Positions 46,208 through 56,462 of a DNA stretch of 64,000 bases are shown here, piece after piece. Origin of the DNA: Paramacrobiotus metropolitanus (Eukaryota > Tardigrada > Eutardigrada > Parachela > Macrobiotidae). The notes beneath the pieces were generated by a model. That model saw nothing but the letters and a program-made list of their open reading frames with translations. It ran no database searches and was not told where the DNA came from. The position numbers were made by a program, and so were the translations under genes. Within the stretch, counting starts at the first letter, position 1; every line of letters starts with the position of its first letter. The DNA lies in contig NW_026570236.1 of NCBI RefSeq assembly GCF_019649055.1, forward strand, positions 1,054,001-1,118,000. Reading direction: 5' to 3'.

Positions 46208-48982
46208 ATGGATTCCAAAGAAAACGCTTTCCGTGCTGGGGTGATTATTGTGGAACGTGAGCCCTGGGTATGGTCATTTCAGTGGGGGAACGAAGACAAA
46301 TTCTGCGCTAAATGTTTTGGAGTCTCTGATAAGCTGCGCGTTTGTTCTGGATGCAAGGTACATCGGTACTGCGGGGAAGATTGTCAGGTGCGATACAAAC
46401 AGTGTTTGTGATGTCCCTGCTGTGCACCCGTTCTTGTGCTCCTGAAAGTGGTATACTGTTGGAGAGTTAGAGTTCTGCCTCTCTGCATTTAGTTCTTTGG
46501 AGTGAATGCTGAATATAATTTGGATTTCCAGCGTTAACCCATTAAAACAATATCTGGCATATCTCCGCTTTTACAACTACTACTCGAAGCTTAATGATGG
46601 TTTAAGTAAAGTTAGGGCTACAATTTAAGCATAAATAGCTTAAACTAATTAATTTGGTTTAATGGCAAATTTACAGACTTTGGTATTATCCAACATGAGT
46701 AACTGTTTTGCAGCGTTCCGACTGGAAAAAAGAGCACAAACTGGAATGTGCTATGCTGAAACGCATCAGTGTCTACAAGCACCAAATGCAGTATGAATCA
46801 CAGACAGCTGCTTTGTGCACAACGGAAATGATGATACTGCTCAAAGTCCTGAACAGAGTCAAACAGAACCCGGACATCGTGCTAAAAAACGTGGGAAAAA
46901 TCCTGGTTAATGCAGCAACTGCCCAGAAAATTCCGATACGCGCGACTCCGGCACAGCTTCAGCTACTGGAGGTTAGTTCGCGCATGGAGATCATCATGAG
47001 ATGTGTGACTTCGAACGCTCCCAGTGTTACCCATCTCGCATTCCTTCTTCCTTCCATCGGCGAAGGATTGGTTGCAGAATAACACGCATATAATATAACA
47101 CACATACTTGTTGTATATTTTACAATACAACAACCGTAAAAACTATAAGTAAGGTATGTATCTCTACTGATAATTGATTAGCTATCTCACATGGTTTTCT
47201 TCTCAGCAGACTACCGGTACTGACGAGGAAGAAGATGCAGCCCGGGAGTTTACGTCGTTGCTCATCTCCGATAATGATGACCATCTGCCACATACAAGTC
47301 AATCGAAAATGGCTGGCGAGTAAGTTCGGTATAAGAAGTCAATTACTTGAAACACTTGGATATTAATATCTGTAGCCTGTATTTAGGTTCCGAAAACTAA
47401 GGCAGAAACCATATTTCCGCGGCTTGATGGAGGCGGCGTTTCCCGACAAACCAGATATTGCCTATCAGCCCTTGTTCAATTCGGATATTGCCGACATCCA
47501 TGATCGAATTCACTGTCGTATGCTGACGATAACCGACTATGTGTCTCTCCCCTTACCGGTGAATTTTGGGGCAGGACTGTTTCCGGGTGTCGAAAGAAAC
47601 CACATCATATCGAAATGTTCGGATAACAACGCTGTTATTGTGTTTCGAGGGAGGCGCTTGCACATGGTGGCAATGGAAGATATTCCCAGTTACACTGGAA
47701 TATCAGATGCAAGTTACCGGTTATGGTTCAGTTTAACGAACATTTTTTCTACTTGCTATACTCAGTGTTGCATGGTATCTATTTGTAGGCGCGATGCTGC
47801 GACTTATCCCTCTTTCCGTTAAACTGGCCTTTAAAACAGCGCCGGGAACTGTTCCAAAAATATTACGAAAGAGTGTGCAACTGCCGCAAATGCACGCCGG
47901 AATTTGTAAGCAGCGTTAACAATTGTGCGAGTGGTGTCTTATGTATTTGCTCGATAGTACTCGTATTTGCCGGTCATTGCAGGAAGCGGAGATAAATCCC
48001 CTACGTTGCGTAACAATAAACTGCCCAGAACGCATCCCTAGCGATGAACGTGCATTACTGCCGTGTGCACATTGTAGTGCCGTGAATGGGTCCAAGTTGC
48101 AAAAGTTGGGAAAGGTCATGAAGAAATATGACAAACTGCTGGATACACTAGCTCATAATGAGCATAATGATACCGATAGCTGTGAAATGTTGGAGGAGCG
48201 GATTCGTTTCTTGGGCGAATTGGATAGTGATAGCATTTTGCACACCGACGCTCACCTTCGCTTTGCCCTGGGATGGGATGTGGCTCGGTATTATGCGGGG
48301 ACTATGCGTTGGCCCTTGGCAGCACAGTTGTATCGCGAGATAGTTCCCTGTCTTCGGTAGGAACGTGTTCGCGTATTGCAGAATTAGAAAAGCTTTCAGA
48401 AGACATAAGTGCTTCTTCATCTTGTACCAATGTATCCATACTTGAATCAATAGCCTATATCTGTATACAGTATACAGAGTACTGTACGATTTTGTAATAC
48501 CAGTACAAGTACCTTATCACATACAACTACAATACAGAGTATCAAATTAATAACTTATATCTCCAGCAGTATTTGGCTACATAATTATCTGTATAAAGTC
48601 CACTTTTTGCAGGAAAATTTACCCTAAATATCACCCGCATTTGGCCCGATATCTCCGTCGAGCGGGACTTTTCGCGTTGATGTGGTTTGACCATCCACGA
48701 TCGGATGATAAGTATTTTGCAGTGCCGCTGATAAAAAAGGCCATGTCCGAGGGAGTTGACTGGCTAGCAGAATCCTACAGGATTTATGTGAAACTGTGTG
48801 GAGAAAACTCTCACGTGGCCAGTGAACTGGTGAATACATTGGAAGCTGCCGCTGACATGTATCGTCAGCTGCTCAGGAGGGAGGAGCAGGACGAGCACTC
48901 GGAAGTGTTGCGCGTGTTGCAGAATATGAGCTATCACAATATGATGGTAATGTCTGACAGTACTAATACGAAGAATGATTAA
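46208..48982 (+). CDS. SMYD-family MYND/SET protein, array copy F
   Basis: Exons 46208-46387, 46714-46971, 47210-47319, 47387-47708, 47789-47905, 47983-48356 and 48613-48982 give 576 residues in one open frame. Exon 2 is 57-105 bases longer than in A to E, adding a helical segment that F shares with G and H. The MYND finger (CAKC ... CSGC ... YCGEDC ... EHKLEC), post-SET CNCRKC and second cysteine cluster (LRCVTINC, PCAHC) are complete. The SET cofactor motif reads SKCSDNNA. Intron 4 starts with GC (GCAAGT), a rare but valid donor class shared with H. Exon 7 is longer than in A to E and ends in an acidic, asparagine-rich tail. It is the best-preserved member of the F/G/H group. Confidence 0.92.
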
Positions 48983-49460
48983 GATCGGTTGATGACCGCT
49001 GCTGTAATAGAGGCAGATTCATTTGAGTTTATGCACACGATGTTCATAAGTTAATTAAATTTCCTGCTTTCCTAATTTCATGAGATCCCTGTTTATATAT
49101 CATTTGCAACTGCATAAATTTCTGCATAAAAACCAATAATTTATTACTTTTCTGCAGTTACAGTACATCCCTGCGTTCCATTGTTTTAAACAGATACAAT
49201 ATAATTATTTATACATCAGCCAGTCATCGGCAAATAATTATGTTAACGTAAAATTTTGAAACCAAGAACGTATGGGAAAGACGACAAGACTAAAAACCAA
49301 AAGTCAGAAAGTATAAAATTTATCACACATGACTAAAAAACCAAAAGCCAGAAAGTATGAAATTCATAACACGACTACCTGTACAGTGTTCACTTCCCGT
49401 GCAGCAAAAAATTATGCCAAAACACCGGCTAATTCAACTGGACTGCGCGCTTCGCAACCA
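48983..49460. other. short intergenic region between copy F and a convergent Hsp70 gene
   Basis: Holds the 3' ends of two convergent genes. A short direct repeat (AAACCAAAAG[TC]CAGAAAGTAT) occurs near 49292-49315 and 49335-49358. No gene seen. Confidence 0.5.
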
Positions 49461-51478
49461 TCAAACGACATTATCCAGGAGGATGTCGATATTCTGCTGG
49501 TAGTCGGCAATATCATCTTGGCCTTGTGCCGTCGCATGCAGAATGTTATTCCGATCGATGCTGTAGGTGACATCAAACGCGCATTCTCTCGCCATCCGCC
49601 CGGGCAAATCGGAAATGACAAATCGGCCAATGCGAAATTTGTCCAGACTGAACCCACGTTTACTCTGGTAAATGTTGAAACCCACGCTATCTTGATAATC
49701 GTAAGCCGTGACAAAAACTTTCGTGATACTTGAAGGGTACGTTTTTCCTCTGGGAATCAGGTCGCTGATACGCGTAGTGCCCATTAGCAAATCATCGACC
49801 ACCTCCAGTCCGTAGTGGTAGGCGGTGACTTCCTGGACATTGGTGGCCTGTCGGTTGTTAATCCGGTAGGACTGGATGGCGGCGCCGCGGGCGATCGCCT
49901 CATCCGGGTCGGCATCCGCGCACACCACCCCGTCCCGGCCGAAAAACGCCTGCAGGGTGTCCTTCACCACCGGCAGCCGGCTACTGCCGCCCACCAAAAT
50001 GACCTTGTCGATATCTCCCGGACACAGATTAGCGGCTTCCAGGGCGTTTTCCACGGGGACCAGGATCTTCGCGAGCAGATCGGTGAACATACCACTAAAG
50101 GTCGCTTTGGTCAGCGTCGCGTTGTAATCAAAGTTCCCGTGCAGTTTGTGCAGGGTTTCCCGAAATGTACCGGAGTACGTACTGGACAGAGCGATCTTGG
50201 CCTTCTCGGCGGTCAGCTTCAGTTTCGCCAGGGCTTTGCTATCAGCTGCCAGCTCGATCATGTGACGGCGGCGAATGTCGTCCAGGAAGTGCTGAACGAT
50301 CTCACTGTCGAAGTTCTCTCCGCCCAAGTACATGTTGCCGTCGGTGCTCAAGACGCGGTATTCGTTGCGGCCCTCTACCTTCATAATACTGACATCCAGT
50401 GTGCCGCCGCCGAAATCGAACACCAGAATCGAGCACTGCTTCTCCACGACGCCGCCGTAAGCGATGGCGGCGGCGGTCGGCTCGTTCAGCAGACTGACCT
50501 CCGTGAAGCCGGCCAAGCGGGCGGCGGACAGCGTGGCGGCGCGTTGGGTCTCCATAAAATTAGCCGGAATCGTCACCACCGCTGCGGTCACTTTGCTGCC
50601 CAGAAACCCTTCTGCCATCTCCTTTAAATACGTCAGCATCGTGGCGCTGATCTGCTCCGGACGGATAACCTTGGTCCAAATGACTTCGCCGTTATCGCTA
50701 CACTGTTCCACCTGCAACACAGCCGTATGCAATACAGGCAACAACAGGCATGACTACAGCGGTAATGCGTAGCGCTCCTGTATGCACCAAAAACTAATAA
50801 AATTATATAGCTCTTGTACTTGTCTGCCGAAGATTCGTTCATGATTACACAGCAACAGCTGATGTGGTATAGCTATTTTCCGAATTATTAATTTTCGAAA
50901 CTTCGTCAAAATAATTGCGTGATTGAACTGTAAATACAAAACAATAAATCCAGAAACGATATTAAATAAAATAATAATTAGCCCAGGAGGATGGGAATCC
51001 CCGTGATTATTAATCAATATATTTTAGCATGAGTTACTTATTGTTATTTGTTGCTATTTAAATACATCAATAAGGAAAGGTGTTAATGATGCACTCGTAC
51101 AATAACTGAACCGCTGCACACAATTCTAACGAGTACAGTAACTTGTTGCAAGTAGTGCTCTACACTTACCCGTATCGCCGCGGATCCGTTGTTATCAACG
51201 ATTGCAAATGGCATCGAACGGCGCTCCGCAGCCACAGCGGGATCATCGAAACTGCGTCCAATGATGCGCTTCGCATTGCAAATGGTGTTGCGGCTGTTGT
51301 CCGGGCTCTGGCGCTTTGCATTTTTTCCTACTTCCATCCCGTCACTCTCCAAGCGGACCCATGACGGCGTGGTGGTGTCGCCGGCTGTGTTCTTTATCAC
51401 CTGCGGACTGCGGCCATATTTGTAGACAAACAGACAACAATGCGTCGTTCCCAGATCGATACCGACTCCATCGGCCAT
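49461..51478 (-). CDS. Hsp70 family chaperone lacking the C-terminal lid
   Basis: An ATP-driven protein-folding chaperone fold. Two exons (51478-51170, 50711-49461) give 519 residues. All three Hsp70 signatures are visible: GIDLGTTHCCLF near the N-terminus, VFDFGGGTLDVSI in the middle and VILVGGSSRLPVVKDTLQ further on, so the nucleotide-binding domain should work. The beta substrate-binding domain follows, but the frame ends at LLDNVV just after it; the helical lid and any EEVD tail of a typical 640-residue Hsp70 are absent. No candidate exon for them was seen downstream. The gene is clearly richer in G and C than its surroundings, especially at third codon positions, which fits high expression; the intron argues against recent bacterial transfer. 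It is transcribed away from the Hsp70-like gene at 52514. Confidence 0.92.
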
Positions 51479-52513
51479 GATATCTAGAAATCCAAAATTT
51501 AATAACGAACTACATGCCTTGTATGGGGCTCATGGGCGGAAGTCAAACATTCAAACACTTCGGAGCAACACGTGACCGTAAAGTACAGTACGGTTATAAC
51601 GAAATAATACATAATACACGAAATAATAATGTACTTACATGCACAGTGATGCACTGGAGAAAACAATTCAATTATGGGATGGAATTCTGATTTCACAATG
51701 TGGATAGCAAATTCCGCGACAGGCGGTCGAGAAGCGAGCAAACGCAAAAGTGAGAATTGAGAACCCAAAATTTATGAATGCGAGTCTCGCAGAGACGGCT
51801 AGCAAGAACGGTCAAGCACGGTAAGTACTCGTACTCGTGCAAGGCCGTGCATGCGGTCAACGCACCGCGGTTGTCCAGGGTTTTTATGGCGAATTTGGCG
51901 AATCAGCGCCTCGTACAACTGCATTCTGAACCGGTACTATTAAACCATATTAGACTGTACTAGTACAGGACTATGTATTTATCACTGATACAGTGCGAGT
52001 ACAAGAACTATGTACTGTAGTTAAACGAAAAAAATTAAAAAGTAATACAGTATTTACTGGCGCAGTTATTCATATCGTGGAATGTTGTTATAGTCACTAT
52101 ATAAAGTATATATAGTGCCATTGCTCCAGCATCTCATGTTGTATTTTTTTTATTTCGTCTTGCCTTCAGTGGTAACTGCATCCCAAATTCCATAATTCAG
52201 TGTTTTCGCATCCGCAGTTTCTGAAGCAGGATGGAGAAGCGCTAGATCCAATCATAATTTTTGGTAAGTGTCGACATGGTAGTTCCTGTACTGTCAACTG
52301 GCAGTTTTGAATTCTGCTTGCAAGTCAGTAACATTGTTTCCGCCATCTGCATTGCAGATCTGTGCAGCGTTCTGTTCATTAGTCTGTTGCCACCGTTTAC
52401 CTGACCAATTTTAACTAGTAAGTGGCACTCACTACACTGTACGTATGAGTTCACTTTTTCCCAACAAGTTGGTTTTACCCTATAATTTACAGGTTACTGA
52501 TCTTTTGGAAACC
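51479..52513. other. shared upstream region of two divergent Hsp70-type genes
   Basis: About 1 kb separates the two start codons. A TATA box candidate for the rightward gene is at 52098. I looked for heat-shock elements (inverted GAA/TTC triplets) and found only isolated partial matches such as GAATTC near 51680 and 52308. A polypyrimidine stretch and AG (TTTACAG) just upstream of the rightward start at 52494 could mark a 5' UTR intron. Confidence 0.45.
52098..52106 (+). promoter_or_regulatory. TATA box candidate for the divergent Hsp70-like gene
   Basis: TATATAAAG lies inside a small palindrome (CACTATA ... TATAGTG) about 400 bases before the start codon. The distance is long for a direct promoter but suits a 5' UTR interrupted by an intron ending near 52493. 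Confidence 0.35.
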
Positions 52514-54959
52514 ATGAGCGGATTACGACTGGGAGTGGAAATCGGATTCAAGAAGATTTCGGTGGCGCTGCTGGAGAACGGCGTGCCACGTATACTGTCC
52601 AGCTTTGCATCCATCGCGGCCTGCAGTCTTGATCTCACCGAATGGCATTTTGGTATGGACGCGCACAGCTACCAAAGGGACAGTAACTATCTCACCATCC
52701 CGTCTGTTAAACGTGCGCTGCTGGTTTTCGCATTCGGGACGGAGGATCCGCTTGTGCCATTCCTGTTGGAGCGACTCTTCGCTTATATCAAGATGATTGG
52801 GGAAACCGAACGCAAGCAGCGTCTTCAAGGCGTTGTTGTTGTTTTGTCGCATGGTCTGCACGCTCGCAAAGTGTTCCGTCAAGCGGTGATGGACGCCTGG
52901 CAGAAGAACGACGTTCCGGATGTGCTGCTTATCTCCGACGTGTCAGCCATTCTACTGGCGTATACCGTGCAAACGCTGGATCGGCAGTCCATCAGCACGA
53001 GCTCGACCGAATCGGTTTATCTCCTCGTATGCAATGCAGATTCCATGAACTGCCGATTAGGCGTCTTCGAGGTGATCAACAACAACCACGTCGTCAAATT
53101 CCTGAGTAAAAACTATGTTGTGTGGAACTGTTTCTGCTGGATGTGGAAGCGAGTTAAAAAAACCATCTATCAGCTGTTGAGGACCGCCGGTTTGCCGCGA
53201 TTGGATCAGTGTACATCGGAGCAGCTTGACGAGGAGTGCATGGATCAGGTGGCACTGTTTAACGATCCCCGAACCGACAAGGTGACCATCCGCGCTCCGA
53301 TTCCCCAGTATGTTGTAACGTTCACGCGGGAGATGTACAACGCGGTGGCGGAGCCGTTTATCAACGTCATCCGACAGCGTGTCGTGGCGGAGTTGAAGTT
53401 GTTCGGCATAATGGACGCCAACACCGGAGATATCTACGGAAAAGTGGAGCTGCTGCTGGTCGGTGAGAATTCTCGCTTGGGACTGTTGCGCACCGCGCTG
53501 GAAGAGGTGACGAAAAGCCAGGTGACTGCCGGCGCGGCGAGTTATGTGGACGATGCGGAGGCGTTTGGCGCGGCGATAGCCAGCAGTCTGGCGGGAAACA
53601 CTGCGAATATCCACCGACAGCATCAACTCTTTCGACTGCAAGAGGGATACTCATTGAATATGGGAAAGTTATTGCAGACATTGCCACTACATGCCAATAG
53701 CGTTCTGGTACAACCGGCGCGGGATATCTTTATTAGTGAGCGCCCTGAGGTTGCCCTATCCGGCTGTTTATACGTCGGGGACCTGAAAAAGCCAGTTTCC
53801 ACTTCCGGTTTTTGCCTGGTGTTGTCCACGCAGAAGATGGGAGGCTGCAAAGTGCACTGTATTGAGCTGGAGAGCAGCGCTGATGGGCATCCGGTAACGT
53901 ATATGCGGATGTTGCTGGGTCGGAATGTGCTGCTGCAGTGGTGTGAATCACAGCAAACAGGAAGTGATCAGGCAGACGGTGAACACCTGTGCATACGCTT
54001 GCAGACGTCATTTACTTACCGCGAGAGCACTGGCTGGAGTAGTCTTGGTTTTATCGCGGATGACGCCAACGCCTTCAAGACGTTTATAGGGGAATACGAC
54101 CAGCGGCAACGAGAGATGCTGAAAGCATCTCCTTATGCCGCGAAGGGTACGTATATGCTGTACGTATGAGTTCTATCATGTACGTATGAGTTCTATCATG
54201 GAGGTAATGGAGACAGTAGGCAGTGTTTATTACTCCTAATGGAATGCGTAGCGAGGACTGTAGTCGCTGCTGTTAATGTCAAACGCCGTGTATCTGCAGC
54301 TTACAAGTTAAGCAGGAAAGCTGTACTGGTATATAGTAGGTACGTATAAATATGTACTGGCATATAGAATTCAATACTTATAGAATTCAAAAGTTTTTGA
54401 CAGAGTAAGCGCGTCCAAATGTGCAATGGTCATTTCCGGCGCTAAGATCTGAAGGCTTGGGAATTGGGTGTCTTTTCCATTAAATGCAGTATATTGTACG
54501 CATATATTTGCATTTCGGTACAATACTTAATATATTATAAGGAAATGCGTTTGTTGCTTTTTAGCGGATGAATCTTTCCCCAAGCTAGCGGGGTCATCAT
54601 CGTCCTCGTTTGTCGCTCTTGTGTCAGACCAGTTGCCTACCAAGCATTCCCATGGAATCCATGAAGATCAGTATCATCCAAGCCTGATTACCGTAAATTA
54701 CTTTTCCCCACAGAGCCTCGTTGTGGTGGTTCAACAGTGCCAGGAAGTCACCGGAAAGCTGCAAGTGATGGAAAGCGGTTTCGTTATCGAACGGCTGCAT
54801 AAGATTTGCAAAGGGTCCGTGGAGAGCGCTACAGCCGTGCTCGAGTTGACTGTGCAAGATTGTGTTCGTGTCAGCTTTCCCAACGAAGCCAGTTGCTGGG
54901 AGTTTGTGAAAAAGTATACCGACTTTTGGCAGCACGCGGTGCATGGTGTGACCGGTTAA
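52514..54959 (+). CDS. divergent Hsp70/Hsp110-like protein with eroded ATP site
   Basis: Two exons (52514-54146, 54565-54959) give 675 residues with the actin-like Hsp70 fold still traceable: LGVEIGFKKISVALLENG stands where IDLGTT should be, VVVVLSHGLHARKVFRQAV matches the conserved VPAYF-type strand, DVSAILLAY matches NEPTAAAIAY, and LLLVGENSRLGLLRTAL matches VVLVGGSSRIPKV. The phosphate-binding threonines of LGTT and the DFGGGT loop are gone, so ATP turnover is unlikely. The beta domain is not recognisable. Exon 2 ends with a PH-like or globular segment of unknown class (CWEFVKKYTDFWQHAV). The ATG at 52514 has an AACC context; an in-frame ATG at 52445 is possible. It is divergently paired with the true Hsp70 at 49461-51478 and may be its derived partner. 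Confidence 0.8.
54164..54201. repeat. 20-base tandem duplication in an Hsp70-like intron
   Basis: TACGTATGAGTTCTATCATG occurs twice in a row just after the exon 1 donor. It is too short to affect splicing obviously. Confidence 0.7.
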
Positions 54960-56462
54960 GTTATCGAAATGCCGGATAGAATGCTTTAGCAAAGACATAA
55001 CGTTGCCATAAGTGCGTAGTTATATTAATTTTATTTTTTGGAATGCTAATTGGATGGTTATTTTGGCAGTTTGGTCTATCGTTTTTCGTGTTTTCCGCCG
55101 GTGTTTTGCCTTTCTGCAGTTCAGTTGACAGGCAGATAATTAGCAAGTCGTCGATGGTGTTGGTTTCAAATTTAAAAAGTGTGATAAATCTTTTAAATCA
55201 GTTTTATTCAAAGTCCTTTGCTGTGTTTCCAAGGAAATTAAAGTTTTAAAGTTTTATTTCATTGCAAAAAGCAGTAGACGATGCTAAAATGGTACGGTAC
55301 GCACTGAAGTCAGTAAAAAGCGAACAAGAAATTTCTAAAAATTGATGATTTAATTGCAACAGAATCAGAAAACTGAATAAAAAAACTAAAAAAAGTTAAG
55401 GATGACTTTTCGGTGTGAATGTCGTCGGCGGTCACTCTGCTCTTTTTAATACTGCTCTCTGCTCTGCTTTAATACTGCTCTCTGCTCTGCTTTAATACTG
55501 CTCTCTGCTGCTGATCTCTCTGCTCTTTGTCAATTCTGATATGCTGGTGGTATTCCTTAATGAACGGCTACGCTTAAAATTTATCACAATTTCATTAGTT
55601 ACTTATATATACTCAAAGTAAACAAAACCAAACTACCAATACCTTCGAACAGTGCCATTAAGCACATAAGAAAAGTTGTAGTTACTGCCAACAGTTTTTC
55701 AGATATCTATGTAGTTGCGATAAAAGAGACTCCAGCAGAGCTTCCGTTAGTATATGGTACGTTAATTTACGCGTGAAATATTTTATATTGTTGCCGAAGA
55801 ATTACAAATTTTGTTTTAGGTACATGTCATTCTGTCTGGTACGTATTTGGGAAAGAAAGCTTCGTTTTTTGCTTTAGTAAATGCAGTCGGGTTTCGACTC
55901 AAATAGTGCAAGTACGAGTTAAGAGGACAGTCTGTACAGAGTACAGACATGGACAATTGTAGTTGGCTGTTCCACCTAAAAATACCTTTGTAGTTTATCT
56001 CGTTATCTGCCGTCCATCCACTGCCGACAGACCACTCAAAAGCCAAAACGATGCTGCTAACGTATGTGGCTCATTGGGTTTAAGTGCTCTTTAAAAAACG
56101 CAAAATTTGCTAAACTGCATCAGCAGACACGTGCGACCACTTATTTGCAAAATTTAAATGTGCCACGTACGTATCAGTAGCGAAAAGTTAACAGTCCTGC
56201 ACCCTTCTGTATTCCTTTGCGTTGGGAATGGTTGCTATTGCGGCTTTTGTTTTATGATGGTAGAATCAAAATCTTTGATCATGGATTAAAAACTAAAGTA
56301 TCTAACTCGTAGATTTCAAATTGTTTTTTTGCAACTTCTCAACAGCAGAGCAAAAGATCACCATGACCTGACGATGCTCAATGCCGGTAAAGCATAAGTT
56401 TACACGTTGACATAATCTACGGATAAAAGGATACAGAAAAACTCCGCAAGTGCAGTTCACGA
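54960..56462. other. intergenic region with minisatellite, upstream of copy G
   Basis: No gene seen. Contains the minisatellite at 55445-55513. The flank at about 56070-56260 is related to the flanks of copies F and H, which makes it useful as the empty reference for the element at 60114-60250. Confidence 0.5.
55445..55513. repeat. minisatellite, three 23-base units
   Basis: TTTAATACTGCTCTCTGCTC plus three bases forms the unit; copies at 55445-55467 and 55468-55490 are identical and a third (55491-55513) differs only at its end. CTCTGCT-rich sequence continues on both sides. Confidence 0.85.

Noticed and set aside
49815-50627. Long open frame (270 codons) on the plus strand
   Set aside because: It is exactly antisense to the Hsp70 exon, whose signatures are unmistakable; GC-rich third positions keep the opposite strand open.
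49461-51478. Horizontal transfer of the GC-rich Hsp70 gene from bacteria
   Set aside because: It has a spliceosomal intron with good sites, and highly expressed Hsp70 genes often have biased codons; nothing specific points to bacteria.
53057-53641. Minus-strand open frame of 194 codons
   Set aside because: Antisense to the coherent Hsp70-like gene at 52514-54146 and without recognisable features.
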